Assembly (NCBI RefSeq): GCF_016889425.1
Contig: NZ_CP069513.1
Coordinates: forward strand, 1,364,001 to 1,428,000
Length of the DNA: 64,000 nt
Source: Corynebacterium amycolatum
Lineage (GTDB): Bacteria; Actinomycetota; Actinomycetes; Mycobacteriales; Mycobacteriaceae
Direction of reading: 5' to 3'
The notes under the pieces were generated by a model. That model worked only from the letters and a program-made list of their open reading frames with translations, was not told where the DNA came from and searched no databases. The translations under genes and the position numbers were made by a program. How positions within the stretch are numbered: position 1 is the stretch's first letter; each line of letters starts with the position of its first letter. Below, in pieces: positions 50,024 through 58,908 of this stretch.

Positions 50024-50869
50024 ATGCAAGCAACATTGAAAAAGTATTTCCCAATTTTCGTGCTACCCACGCTGATTGCCTTTGCAATCGCGTTCTTGGT
50101 GCCGTTCGTAATCGGTTTCTTCCTATCATTTACTGACTTCACAACCATCACTAATGCGCAGTGGGTTGGTATCGAGAACTACCAGAAGGCCTTTAGTGAG
50201 CGCGAGGGCTTCGTCGCTTCCTTCGGATTTACTCTCATGGTGGTTGTTGTTTCCATCATTACTGTGAACTTGTTCGCGTTCTGGATCGCATGGATTCTGA
50301 CGCGCAAGCTGAAGGGTACGAACTTCTTCCGAACAGTCTTCTTCATGCCGAACCTTATCGGTGGCATTGTGCTCGGTTACACCTGGCAGTCGATGATCAA
50401 CGCCGTGCTGGCATCGTACGGTACGACGATTGTGTCCGACTGGAAGTTCGGTTACGCCGGTCTGATCATCCTCATCAACTGGCAGCTGGTCGGCTACATG
50501 ATGATTATCTATATTGCCGGTCTGCAGAATGTCCCGCCGGAGCTCATTGAAGCTGCGGAGATTGATGGCGCTGGACGCTGGGAGATTCTGCGGCACGTTA
50601 CTATCCCGATGGTCATGCCATCGATTACCATTTGCCTCTTCTTGACCCTGTCGAACACTTTCAAACTCTTCGATCAAAACTTGGCCCTGACCAATGGTGC
50701 GCCGGGTTCAGAGACAGAAATGGTTGCTCTGAACATCGTCAACACCATGTTCAACCGAGTTGGTGTGGAGGGCGTTGGTCAAGCCAAGGCAGTAATTTTC
50801 GTCGTCGTGGTCGTAGCGATCGCGATGCTGCAGCTGCGTGCTACTCGCAGCAAGGAAGTGGAGGCATAA
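50024..50869 (+). CDS. musF: Sugar ABC transporter permease MusF-like
   Basis: A 281-residue inner-membrane permease with six hydrophobic helices and the EAA loop ELIEAAEIDGAGRWEILRHV, which docks on the MalK-type ATPase. It belongs to the MalF-type half of carbohydrate importers. AGGAG lies about 11 bases before ATG 50024. The next permease begins immediately after its stop codon. Confidence 0.9.
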   Translation: MQATLKKYFPIFVLPTLIAFAIAFLVPFVIGFFLSFTDFTTITNAQWVGIENYQKAFSEREGFVASFGFTLMVVVVSIITVNLFAFWIAWILTRKLKGTNFFRTVFFMPNLIGGIVLGYTWQSMINAVLASYGTTIVSDWKFGYAGLIILINWQLVGYMMIIYIAGLQNVPPELIEAAEIDGAGRWEILRHVTIPMVMPSITICLFLTLSNTFKLFDQNLALTNGAPGSETEMVALNIVNTMFNRVGVEGVGQAKAVIFVVVVVAIAMLQLRATRSKEVEA

Positions 50870-51784
50870 ATGTCTGTCGACGCTGCAATGACCACTGAAA
50901 CGACCACCAAGCTCCCAAAGTCCAAGCCCGCTAAGCAGGACGAGGCCAAGGTGGGAGGCGTATCTAAGGTCATCATCTACGCGATTCTGGTGTTTTTGAC
51001 CGTCGTGTTCTTGGGGCCAATCGCGTTCATTATCTTCAACTCGTTCAAGTCCAAGTTCGCAATTTCAGATAACCCCTTCCAGCTGCCACTAGGTGACATG
51101 TGGGTCGGGTTCGAAAACTACGCCGTCGGCCTGATGAAGGAGGGCTTCGGCTGGGCGATCGTGTGGTCCTTTGTCATCACGATCCTCTCGGTTATTGCGA
51201 TTGTGTTCTTCTCTGCGATGACGGCTTACTACATCACGCGGGTGAAGACGTGGTGGACCTCGCTGCTGTATTACCTGTTTGTGTTCTCGATGGTCATCCC
51301 GTTCCAGATGGTGATGTTCCCGACCGTCAAGATCGCCGACATGCTGCATTTGAACAACCCAATCGGCATTGTGGTTCTCTACTTGGGCTTTGGTTCTGGT
51401 CTGTCGGTATTCATGTTTGCCGGCTTCATCAAGTCGATCCCGATCGATATCGAGGAAGCCGCGATGATTGACGGCGCATCTCCGATGCAGAACTACTTCC
51501 GCATCGTTTTGCCCATGCTCAAGCCGACTGCAGTGACAGTCGCAATTCTTAACGCGATGTGGGTATGGAACGACTACCTGCTGCCGTACCTGGTCATTGG
51601 CCTGTCCACTAAGTACAAGACCATCCCGGTTGTCGTGCAGAGCTTCGTTGGCTCCAACGGTAACCGTGACCTTGGCGCGATGATGGCAATGCTGGTGCTC
51701 GCAATCATTCCGATTGTGATCTTCTACGTCGCTACCCAGAAGCACATTATCGAGGGTGTTGCTGCGGGCGCCGTTAAGGGGTAG
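50870..51784 (+). CDS. musG: Sugar ABC transporter permease MusG-like
   Basis: A 304-residue MalG-type permease: a polar Thr/Lys-rich N-terminus (about 1-30), six helices and the EAA loop DIEEAAMIDGASPMQNYFRI, ending with the conserved KHIIEGVAAGAVKG tail. It follows musF without a gap. A strong terminator lies between its stop and the DUF624 gene. Confidence 0.9.
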   Translation: MSVDAAMTTETTTKLPKSKPAKQDEAKVGGVSKVIIYAILVFLTVVFLGPIAFIIFNSFKSKFAISDNPFQLPLGDMWVGFENYAVGLMKEGFGWAIVWSFVITILSVIAIVFFSAMTAYYITRVKTWWTSLLYYLFVFSMVIPFQMVMFPTVKIADMLHLNNPIGIVVLYLGFGSGLSVFMFAGFIKSIPIDIEEAAMIDGASPMQNYFRIVLPMLKPTAVTVAILNAMWVWNDYLLPYLVIGLSTKYKTIPVVVQSFVGSNGNRDLGAMMAMLVLAIIPIVIFYVATQKHIIEGVAAGAVKG

Positions 51785-51833
51785 TCGCCTAAGCGTTAGC
51801 GCATAGGGCGCCAAGCACCGCGTTTTACGAAAG

Positions 51834-51875
51834 CGAAAGCCTCAACCGCGTAGGTTGAGGCTTTCGTCTGTTAAT
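51834..51875 (+). terminator. Rho-independent terminator after musG
   Basis: A perfect 14-bp stem, CGAAAGCCTCAACC (51834-51847) with GGTTGAGGCTTTCG (51853-51866) and a 5-nt loop, followed by TCTGTT. Confidence 0.85.
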
Positions 51876-51899
51876 CAGCCTTTATTAGGATATGAACTC

Positions 51900-52532
51900 G
51901 TGGATAGATTTTTCAGCACCGATACAAAGTTCTACGCAGCCTGGTCGCTGTTAGCAGACCTTGTAATCATCAACCTGCTGATGATCGTCGCATCCATCCC
52001 GATAGTCACTGCAGGCGCAGCAACTCGCGCTGGAGTAGTGGTCGCTCGCGATATGGTCCGTGACGAGGGCTCGAGGCCCGTACGGCGTTACTTACGCGCC
52101 CTGTTGGACAATTGGCGCACACCAACCTTGTGGTGGCTGTTCACCTTGGTTCTCGCCGGTGCCATCGGCTATGAGTTCTACGTTATCTCGCGCGCGGACC
52201 TCGGCACTGTCGGCCTAATCTTCGCCGCAGGAGTTACCTCCGGGGCGCTAATACTGCTGGGAATTACCGCGTGGGTCTACTCGCTGTGCTCGCTTTCCGA
52301 CGGTCAATCGTCGCTACGCCGAACCCTGGCAACGGCCACCAGCATGACCGTCAAAAACCTGCCGCGGACTGCGCTCGCAGTTTTGGCGCTTCTCATCGTG
52401 CCCGCGGCCATTTTCTTTTTTCCGGCGAAGATCTACGCGATCGCTACCTATGTCTTCCTCATCGGGTACTCGCTGAGTTGGTATTTAGTGATGCTGGCGC
52501 TTGAGCCCGTTCTGCCAGACAATGCTGGGTAG
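51900..52532 (+). CDS. musI: DUF624 (YesL-like) membrane protein, MusI-like
   Basis: A 210-residue membrane protein with five to six helices. GTG 51900 was chosen because the longer upstream start lies inside the terminator; TTAGGA is ten bases upstream. DUF624/YesL proteins accompany sugar ABC importers in Gram-positives. In C. glutamicum an integral membrane protein of unknown mechanism, MusI, is needed for MusEFGK2-mediated maltose uptake, and its place matches. Function beyond that is open. Confidence 0.75.
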   Translation: MDRFFSTDTKFYAAWSLLADLVIINLLMIVASIPIVTAGAATRAGVVVARDMVRDEGSRPVRRYLRALLDNWRTPTLWWLFTLVLAGAIGYEFYVISRADLGTVGLIFAAGVTSGALILLGITAWVYSLCSLSDGQSSLRRTLATATSMTVKNLPRTALAVLALLIVPAAIFFFPAKIYAIATYVFLIGYSLSWYLVMLALEPVLPDNAG

Positions 52533-52601
52533 GTTTTCCCACTGGCTCCACTGGCACTGACTTAATCGGTGCCAGCTCGCACACCAGGCTGCTGACGGCC
52601 C

Positions 52602-53606
52602 TTAGCCCTCGTACTCCTTAATCTGGGGAAAGTCCTCCGCCTCGACCATCTCTAGCAGCTTCTCGCGGCGGACAAACGCGGAGCATGCGCCGACCGCCTG
52701 TACGGCTGCTGCACCCGCGGCGGTGGCCAGAGGGATGGCGTCGTAAAGCGAGGTACCCTTAGCCAGTTCCGCGGTGAGCGTGCCGACGAACGCATCGCCG
52801 GAGCCAGTGCCGTCGACAATCTTCTCCTCTGGCAGCTTGAGCGCGGGGTGCTCGTAGATTGTCGGCTCGTCATCGATACCGTCGGAGTGCTGTGCGAAGA
52901 GACAGCCGTGGTCGCCGCGGAGCATGATGACGCTGGGGCAGTACTGCAGTAGTGCCTCGAGCTGTGCGCGGTAGTCGGTAGCGCGGATACCCTCGGCGAT
53001 GTCCAGGCGACGGATTGTTTCCCAGGCGCCCTTCATATTGACAATCAGCGGATCTGCATGGTCAATCAGCGCAGGTGTAACGGTTACGACCGGATTGAGG
53101 TTCAGTACCAGTCGCGCGCTGTACATGGATGCGACGGACGCGATGGCCTCAGTTGCTTCCGGGAGGAGCTCGCCCTGTGCGAGCACGACATCCGCTGATG
53201 CGAACTCATCGACGAAATCGGTGGGGTCCGTCAGTGCGTCGGCACCGCGCTGGACAAAAATGACCGGGCGGCCCTTGCGGTTCGTTGCAACGAAAGCGCT
53301 GCCGGTCGGCAAATCCCAGGAAGTCTTAATGGAGTGGACATCTACGCCGTGTGCGTTGAGTTCCTCGACCACGACGTCCGCAGCGCGATCCTCACCAACC
53401 GTACCGGCCATGACAGCACGGACACCGTCGTAAGCAATGGCAACGGCCTGGTTAGCGCCCTTACCGCCTAGCGAATTAGTGCCGTCATCAACGATGAGCG
53501 TGCCACCTTCGGCGGGGACGCTATCGACCTGGACCAGGGTATCTAGGTGGATCGATCCGCATACAACGACGGTTGGATTCTCATTCAGGTCAGGATTCGG
53601 CTGCAT
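52602..53606 (-). CDS. rbsK: PfkB-family sugar kinase (ribokinase-like)
   Basis: A 334-residue carbohydrate kinase of the PfkB/ribokinase family. The N-terminal substrate loop GGKGANQA and the C-terminal active-site loop VDGTGSGDAFVG (anion hole and catalytic Asp) are present; the usual D(T/S)TGAGD reads DGTGSGD. Substrate could be ribose or another nucleoside-type sugar. No transporter or isomerase for ribose adjoins it. Divergent from tdk. Confidence 0.85.
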   Translation of the reverse strand: MQPNPDLNENPTVVVCGSIHLDTLVQVDSVPAEGGTLIVDDGTNSLGGKGANQAVAIAYDGVRAVMAGTVGEDRAADVVVEELNAHGVDVHSIKTSWDLPTGSAFVATNRKGRPVIFVQRGADALTDPTDFVDEFASADVVLAQGELLPEATEAIASVASMYSARLVLNLNPVVTVTPALIDHADPLIVNMKGAWETIRRLDIAEGIRATDYRAQLEALLQYCPSVIMLRGDHGCLFAQHSDGIDDEPTIYEHPALKLPEEKIVDGTGSGDAFVGTLTAELAKGTSLYDAIPLATAAGAAAVQAVGACSAFVRREKLLEMVEAEDFPQIKEYEG

Positions 53607-53694
53607 AAAAATATAGGATAGTCGCGAATTGAAATCCGCGTTGGCCGCCCGGTTTCACGCCTGTCAGAGCCCGCGAATCGATGCCCTACAATCG

Positions 53695-54267
53695 ATGGCT
53701 ATGGCAAAACTGTACTTCCGCTACGGGACCATGAACAGCGGAAAATCCATCGAGGTCCTTCGCGTCGCCCACAACTACCGCGAGCGCGATATGCGACCGT
53801 TGATCGCCAAACCGGCCGTGGATACTTTGGCTGACGGCGACGTGCACTCCCGCATCGGAATTGCGGAACGCGCGCACCTCATCCACGACGGCGATGACCT
53901 TTCCTCGCTTGCCGACGGCCACGATTGCCTAATCATCGATGAAGCACAGTTTCTCACCCCTGACCAGGTTGACCAGTTGCTGGGCATTACCCTTCGCGGT
54001 ACTCCGGTGCTCTGCTATGGCCTGCGTACCGACTTTCGCACGCATGCCTTCCCGGGCTCCCAGCGATTGCTTGAAGTCGCCCACACCATTGAGGAAATTA
54101 AGACAATTTGCACCTGTGGGCAGAAGGCCATCTTTACGGCGCGGTTAAACCCGGACGGCAGCATTATTCTCGACGGCGAGACCGTGGAAATTGAGGCACT
54201 CGAAGCGCCGAAGTACATCTCCCTGTGTGCCAGCTGTTACAACCGGATGTCGGGTAAGTGGGCGTGA
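53695..54267 (+). CDS. tdk: Thymidine kinase (type II)
   Basis: A cytosolic type II thymidine kinase of about 190 residues that phosphorylates thymidine for salvage. The P-loop is YGTMNSGKS, the DEAQF box is CLIIDEAQFLT and the zinc-binding cysteines are CTCGQKA and CASCYNRM. Two adjacent in-frame ATG codons (53695, 53701) are possible starts, neither with a strong ribosome-binding site. It is the last chromosomal gene before the integrated element. Confidence 0.93.
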   Translation: MAMAKLYFRYGTMNSGKSIEVLRVAHNYRERDMRPLIAKPAVDTLADGDVHSRIGIAERAHLIHDGDDLSSLADGHDCLIIDEAQFLTPDQVDQLLGITLRGTPVLCYGLRTDFRTHAFPGSQRLLEVAHTIEEIKTICTCGQKAIFTARLNPDGSIILDGETVEIEALEAPKYISLCASCYNRMSGKWA

Positions 54268-54385
54268 GCGGGCGGGGACAGTTCCGAGACTAGAGTGCGA
54301 CAAGAAAACAGGCGACGAGAAATAGGGAACAAAAAGGGAACAGCCCCGGTAGTCGAACCGCGGAAGTTCTCTCACCAGGGCATTT

Positions 54386-54429
54386 AGTGCCCCCAGCAGG
54401 GCTCGAACCTGCGACAAAAGGATTATGAG
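54386..54429. repeat. attL: displaced 3' part of the tRNA gene
   Basis: The 44 bases from AGTGCCCCCAG to GGATTATGAG match 60617-60660 except for two changes that keep the T-stem paired (GCAGG/CCTGC versus CCAGG/CCTGG). It contains no 5' tRNA half, so it is not a working tRNA. It represents the original host 3' end displaced by integration. Confidence 0.9.
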
Positions 54430-54918
54430 GTAGTGAGTCGCTACTCAAAAATGAGGAGCGGGGCTGACCTGCGGTTTTAGGTAACCGCCGTTTTGTAAAA
54501 ATTTCCTCCTATTACACTAGGTGTTTTCATTATGCAGTTGTCGAAAATGTTTTCTACCCCCACTGCCCAGCCAGGCGGAGCCGTAGTGGACGTGTGCAGC
54601 GACGAGCCGGGAGCAGAGCGCAGGGGCAAGGGCGCGCGAACGACCGAAGGTCGCATGCGCAAGCGCCCGCGGCAGCGGAGTGGCGCGGTAGGTGTGGGAG
54701 CGACCGCGCGCGGTAGCGTAGGTGTAGCCGACGGCGGGGCGTGGCGAGGAGCCGCAGGCGACGAGCTGGCACATGGTTTATCCATATGTGCCAAAACACG
54801 ACAAATTCGCACCCGGGAGGAAAACTCCGAGGTAGATAGGGGATTTCCCACGGTAGAAGAATGCCGGGACGCGGCGGAAACGTTGACCTCACGGACGTGG
54901 GAAGGGGAAGAGGGGAAA
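54430..54918. other. Left end of the element; candidate replication origin region
   Basis: Between attL and the most likely rep start lies a GC-rich, repeat-bearing stretch. Direct repeats such as GTAGGTGTGG/GTAGGTGTAG and several GCGACGAGC copies occur at 54599-54766. An inverted repeat TGGCACAT/ATGTGCCA is at 54767-54774 and 54786-54793, with an inner GG/CC. Rolling-circle double-strand origins often look like this and lie beside rep. An in-frame ATG at 54532 would make the region coding, so the reading is uncertain. Confidence 0.35.
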
Positions 54919-56268
54919 GTGGCGACGATTCAAATTTCCCCGGCGCTACTGAGGCTGGGTGCCTACGATTTTAATCTTCGGGAGAAGAGGGATGAGCGGG
55001 CACGGGAACGTGACCGCAAGATGCAAGATCAGCAAAAGGCATTGTTGAAGATTGAGAGGGAACGTGCGCGGCATAAAGAGCGCGTTGTGGCGGTAGAGCG
55101 TCGGCTAACCGAGCTAGAGGGCGTACTGGATACCTCGACGGACGTAGATGTCCGTGCGGATGCGATTCGTGAGCACACGGTACTGATGCGCGAGTGGCGG
55201 GGGCTTGGGGTTATCCCTGCTGCGGAAAAGCTGGATGCGGCGCTGGAGTCGCTGAGGCATGCCCGAGAGCTGGCAGAGGGCACTCTGCCGACTCTAAAAA
55301 GGATGGCAACCGAGAACCTGAAAAACGCCCATAACCAGCACGAACATGAAAAATGGGCGGTCTACCTAGAGCAGCTGGATGCTTGTGAGCGACGCGAGGA
55401 AGACCGTCGAATTACTGAGTGGTCGCAAAAATCGCGCACTCGAATGATTGCAACGTTTTCCGAATTGGACTGGAACGCGTTTTTGGAGCAACCTGGCGAA
55501 ATCGCCATGGTGACGTTGACGTATCCGGGGGATTGGCAGGCGGTCGCTCCCGATGCAAAAACCGTGTATGCGCACCTGAATCGGTTGAGGTTGCAGTTTC
55601 AGCGTGACTGGGGACGCGAGCTGCTGGGAGTGTGGAAGCGTGAGTTCCAGCGTAGGGGTGCCCCTCACTATCATCTTTTGATGGTGGTGCCAGAGGGGGC
55701 GTGTACCGTGAAAAGCCCTGTGACCAGCGAAAAGGTGCAGGTGGATTTTACTGGCTGGCTTGCTGCGACATGGGCAAAAATTGTTGCTGCCGATCAAAGC
55801 TCGGGGGAGCGTGCGCGGCATCTGATGGCGGGCACTGGTGTGCACCACACGCGGCAGAGTTTTGAGTCCTCGCGTCATGCAAGTTTTTATTTTTCAAAGT
55901 ATGCGGCGAAAAGCGCGGATGGTGGATCAAAGGGGTATCAGAATGTTGCGCCTGCGCAGTGGATTGAGTCGGGTGCGGGCATCGGGCGTTTTTGGGGCGT
56001 TTTTGGACTGAAAAAAGTTATGGCTGTGGCACTAATCACTGCTGATGAAATGATTTTTTTCGGACGAGTTCTCGCCCGCTGGGCGCATGCGCAGTTTGGT
56101 ACAAAACGCCGCATGCTGGGTAAATGGCGTGCGGGGTGGTTACTGATGGATGATGCACCAGGTATGGCAAAAGACCTGTTCAGGGCGCTAAATGCGTATC
56201 GTTCAGGCGATAAAAAACTGCCGGTGGGTATGCGCGGATCAGTTACTCTCCGCCAGGCGACGCAGTAG
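54919..56268 (+). CDS. Rolling-circle replication initiator (HUH Rep)
   Basis: From GTG 54919 (GAGGGG four bases upstream) this 449-residue protein has an N-terminal helical, coiled-coil-like region (about 20-160) and a C-terminal HUH endonuclease core: motif I VTLTYPG near residue 198, the metal site His250-Tyr-His252 in PHYHLLMV and candidate catalytic Tyr324/Tyr328 in FYFSKYAAK. It would nick the element's origin and start rolling-circle replication. The frame is open back to ATG 54532, adding 129 low-complexity residues; the true start is not settled. Its 3' end overlaps the convergent HTH gene by 30 bases. Confidence 0.85.
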   Translation: MATIQISPALLRLGAYDFNLREKRDERARERDRKMQDQQKALLKIERERARHKERVVAVERRLTELEGVLDTSTDVDVRADAIREHTVLMREWRGLGVIPAAEKLDAALESLRHARELAEGTLPTLKRMATENLKNAHNQHEHEKWAVYLEQLDACERREEDRRITEWSQKSRTRMIATFSELDWNAFLEQPGEIAMVTLTYPGDWQAVAPDAKTVYAHLNRLRLQFQRDWGRELLGVWKREFQRRGAPHYHLLMVVPEGACTVKSPVTSEKVQVDFTGWLAATWAKIVAADQSSGERARHLMAGTGVHHTRQSFESSRHASFYFSKYAAKSADGGSKGYQNVAPAQWIESGAGIGRFWGVFGLKKVMAVALITADEMIFFGRVLARWAHAQFGTKRRMLGKWRAGWLLMDDAPGMAKDLFRALNAYRSGDKKLPVGMRGSVTLRQATQ

Positions 56269-56658
56269 TGCGTCACGGTTGTATCTGGCTTCGATTTTTG
56301 CTTGTTCCGTCTCGGTTATCTCCTCGGTGTGACCGGATTGCCGGGCGTCGAAAATTTTAGGTACAAAATCAGTGTTGGCGGTGGTAGATACGTCGGACTG
56401 TTTATCGTCACTGTGACGATTTGCCAGGGATTCCTGGACTTCCTTGTTCCACCGGTGGATTTGCGTCGGCGATACTCCAGCCCACTGTGCGACTCGGCGT
56501 TGTGGTACGCCGAAGTCGGCAAAAGCCAAGCTAGTGAGCGTCTTTAAGGCTTCGCGGTTGGCTTCGATGATGTCGCGAGTGTGCTCGATTTGGGCTTGCA
56601 GTTCGCGGATTGCATCTTCTTTTTCTTGCGCCAGTCGGCGGTAGTCGCTAGTGCTCAT
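56239..56658 (-). CDS. Coiled-coil/HTH protein, element regulator
   Basis: A 139-residue protein from ATG 56658 (MSTSDYRRLAQEK). Residues 3-45 form a charged coiled-coil-type helix, followed by a helix-turn-helix (VPQRRVAQWAGVSPTQIHRWNKEV, about 50-75) and a polar acidic C-terminus. It is the only gene of the element on the minus strand and diverges from the small-protein/transfer gene run, so it is placed to repress that promoter. The family is not recognised beyond the HTH. Confidence 0.7.
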   Translation of the reverse strand: MSTSDYRRLAQEKEDAIRELQAQIEHTRDIIEANREALKTLTSLAFADFGVPQRRVAQWAGVSPTQIHRWNKEVQESLANRHSDDKQSDVSTTANTDFVPKIFDARQSGHTEEITETEQAKIEARYNRDALLRRLAESN

Positions 56659-56766
56659 GTGGCTGAGTCTATGTGATGCGGGCGGTACAAATCTAGCAGG
56701 TTGATTCTTTGTGTTGCGCTCACATGTGCCGGGTGGTACATTTTGGAGCGAGCGAAACAAGAAGTG

Positions 56767-56797
56767 TGATATACTACAAATAGTTCCAAACGGGAAC
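56767..56797 (+). promoter_or_regulatory. Extended -10 promoter with overlapping operator-like repeat
   Basis: TGATATACT at 56767-56775 is a near-ideal extended -10 element (TGnTATACT). Just downstream, GTTCC (56783-56787) and GGAAC (56793-56797) form an inverted repeat around AAACG. The pair lies between the HTH regulator and the first gene of the plus-strand run. Confidence 0.55.
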
Positions 56798-56838
56798 GGC
56801 GGATGTGGTCCGTTTTGTTTAGTAGAGAGGAAGCCAAA

Positions 56839-57213
56839 ATGGCGCTCAATTCGTTTACTGTTCCGGCTGCAGGCGTGAAGTTGGTGGTTCTTGCTGATGC
56901 GGAGTCTCGCCAGATGATGCAGTGGGAAAATCGGCGTCCGACTGACAAGCCCGCGCTTGATGATGACGGTGGTGAGATTCACCGCATCGCGGACGTTCCT
57001 GCTTTGTGGCAGGGGCAGCAGATGACGGTCACTGTGCAGAGCACCGAGCCGTTTGCACTGCCTGCAGGCAAGTTGCTTGCGGCTGGAAAAAACTGCGACT
57101 TGGTGGTGCGCGCCTCGTCTGACCGTGACAGCACGTTCGCGGAAATGCGCCCTACGCTTCGCATCGGTGAGCTGCAGCAGGTCGTGGATTTCTCCGAGCA
57201 GCTAGCTCGCTAA
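56839..57213 (+). CDS. Small element protein, unknown
   Basis: A 124-residue protein from ATG 56839, preceded by AGAGAGGAAG. No signal or membrane segment; beta-rich with a central acidic loop (DDDGGEIHR). It resembles small single-strand- or plasmid-associated proteins in size only. First gene of the element's plus-strand run, so it is probably made early after derepression. Family not recognised. Confidence 0.6.
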   Translation: MALNSFTVPAAGVKLVVLADAESRQMMQWENRRPTDKPALDDDGGEIHRIADVPALWQGQQMTVTVQSTEPFALPAGKLLAAGKNCDLVVRASSDRDSTFAEMRPTLRIGELQQVVDFSEQLAR

Positions 57214-57319
57214 GCCGCTTTTGTCTGGTGGTTTGTACCGCATCCCCCGGCGAGTGGTTGGGGGAGCGACTAGGAATCACCAAAAAGGTATTCCACCCAA
57301 AATAAGATTGGAGGACGCT

Positions 57320-57589
57320 GTGAGCGTTATATCGATTGAGCGGCAAATTGTAGGACTGCTAGAAGAGTGGCTGTCCAAGGGTTTTCCGATGACCTATGGC
57401 GAGCTACTTATTTGCATGTCTGACGTGTCGGATATGGAGATAGGAGAGGTCGTAGTGGAGCTTATCCGCCGAGGTTGGGTTCATGGAGAGCGCGACTATT
57501 TCCATCCCGAAATCGAGCGCCTCACTCTGACCGCTCGCGGACGTGACGAGGCTGCGGCTGGTCTGTGGGGAGGCGCTGAAAATGAGTAA
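57320..57589 (+). CDS. Small winged-helix-like element protein
   Basis: An 89-residue protein from GTG 57320, preceded by GGAGG six bases upstream. Helix-strand pattern (IERQIVGLLEEWLSKGFPMTYGELLICMSDVSD...VVELIRRGWVHG...LTLTARGRDEA) fits a winged-helix DNA-binding domain, but this is inference from the pattern. Its stop overlaps the next gene's start, so the two are translationally coupled. Confidence 0.6.
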   Translation: MSVISIERQIVGLLEEWLSKGFPMTYGELLICMSDVSDMEIGEVVVELIRRGWVHGERDYFHPEIERLTLTARGRDEAAAGLWGGAENE

Positions 57590-58106
57590 TGGCATCGATT
57601 TTGGAAGCCTGTTTCTCCTTGTGCTGATTGTCGGCGGCATCCTTGCGGTAATCAGCCTGGCTGAGTCGTGGGGTGAAAACCGCCAGCAGCTACATGGACT
57701 GAGCAAGGATGATAAGGACGATCTTCGCGCGGGCGAGCGCGAATTTTTCCGCAGGTTCGGCACGGATAAAAAGCTGCATACAGCACTGGAGGCGGTCGGC
57801 TGCTACGTCGAAACGGTCCGCACAGTGCGCACTGAAGATGGCGAGGAAAAGCAAGAGGTGTCACGGCTGACCCCGACCGTAGTCCGTCGCCTGAAAGATT
57901 CCCGTGGGGTTGCCCTGGTGTGCAGGCTCCCACAGGGTATGAGCGAAAAGGGTTTTCGTGAGGGTGTCGAAAAGCTCGGCGCGTACGCAGATATTGAGGG
58001 GGTTCGCGACTACCAGGTAGAGCGTGAGCGTCCTGGTCAAATGCGCCTGTATGCCATCACCCGTGATGCTTTTGAGAAGAAGCTGGGGGTCGATTTCCTT
58101 GACTGA
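57582..58106 (+). CDS. Membrane-anchored element protein, unknown
   Basis: A 174-residue protein from ATG 57582. One hydrophobic helix (about 9-27) near the N-terminus, then a charged cytoplasmic domain with the repeated VETVRTVRTEDGEE and a basic Arg-rich segment. Position directly before and overlapping the translocase suggests a membrane adaptor for it, by analogy with small Spd/Tra proteins of streptomycete elements. No sequence family recognised. Confidence 0.6.
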   Translation: MSNGIDFGSLFLLVLIVGGILAVISLAESWGENRQQLHGLSKDDKDDLRAGEREFFRRFGTDKKLHTALEAVGCYVETVRTVRTEDGEEKQEVSRLTPTVVRRLKDSRGVALVCRLPQGMSEKGFREGVEKLGAYADIEGVRDYQVERERPGQMRLYAITRDAFEKKLGVDFLD

Positions 58107-58908
58107 TACAGGGGCACCCCTCTGGTGGGCGCAGGACGAGGACGGACATCTCGTATGTTTCGACCCATATGCGTCTTACCACACGTTTATTGCGGGCATC
58201 ACCCGCTCAGGTAAAAGTAAGGGCAGCCAATCGATTTTAATTCAGCTGGCAAAACACTCCGATATTCAGGTAGTTGGCATCGACCCCGCCTTTGGGTTAT
58301 TGCGCCCCTGGTGGGAGTATTCCGGCAGACCGCAGGACTTTGTTCTTGGTACCTCAGAAGCGTCGTTAAAAGCGGCAATTGCGCTGGTTAACGCGGTGGT
58401 AGCCGAAATGGAAAGCCGCATGGCGAACCTCGGTCGCCGAGAGAAAATCGACGACTTCTCGGTAAGCCAGCCAATCATTTTCTGCGTGCTTGAGGAATAT
58501 TCCGGTTTGATTGAGTCGATGACCGCCTGGGATAAAAAGCAGGCAGCATCTTTTACTGGCGCTGTCGGTCGACTACTCCGCGAGGGCGCAAAGGTCGGCA
58601 TTCGCGTTTTTACGATTCTGCAGCGTGCGGAAGCGAAAACGTTGCATGACCGGTCGCAGTATGGTCGTCGAATCTCCTACGCGCAGGACAACACGGACAG
58701 CATCAAAATGATGTTTGACCAGGTAGAACCCGAGGTCGTTGCTCGAATGATTGCATTACAGCCAGGTCGCGGTGTGCTTCGCGAAATCGGCAAGCCGGAT
58801 TTCACCTGGTTTCAGTCTCCGGATATGGACTATGACGAGTACTACGACCGCATCGGGCGGTACGTCTTCGATCAGCACACTCCACTAGTAGGTGAGTCTG
58901 ATGAGTAG
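58099..58908 (+). CDS. FtsK/SpoIIIE-like DNA translocase (TraB/TraSA-like)
   Basis: A 269-residue P-loop ATPase of the FtsK/HerA group from TTG 58099. Walker A is GITRSGKSKGS (lysine at about residue 39); Walker B is IIFCVLEEYSG; GRRISYAQDN follows. It lacks its own membrane helices, so the preceding one-helix protein may anchor it. In AICEs a single such protein moves double-stranded DNA between mycelia or cells. It is short compared with streptomycete TraB (over 700 residues) but close to TraSA-type minimal forms. Confidence 0.85.
   Translation: MTDTGAPLWWAQDEDGHLVCFDPYASYHTFIAGITRSGKSKGSQSILIQLAKHSDIQVVGIDPAFGLLRPWWEYSGRPQDFVLGTSEASLKAAIALVNAVVAEMESRMANLGRREKIDDFSVSQPIIFCVLEEYSGLIESMTAWDKKQAASFTGAVGRLLREGAKVGIRVFTILQRAEAKTLHDRSQYGRRISYAQDNTDSIKMMFDQVEPEVVARMIALQPGRGVLREIGKPDFTWFQSPDMDYDEYYDRIGRYVFDQHTPLVGESDE

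Noticed and set aside
54386..54429. A second tRNA gene at attL
   Set aside because: Only the T arm to anticodon part is present; there is no D arm or 5' acceptor strand.
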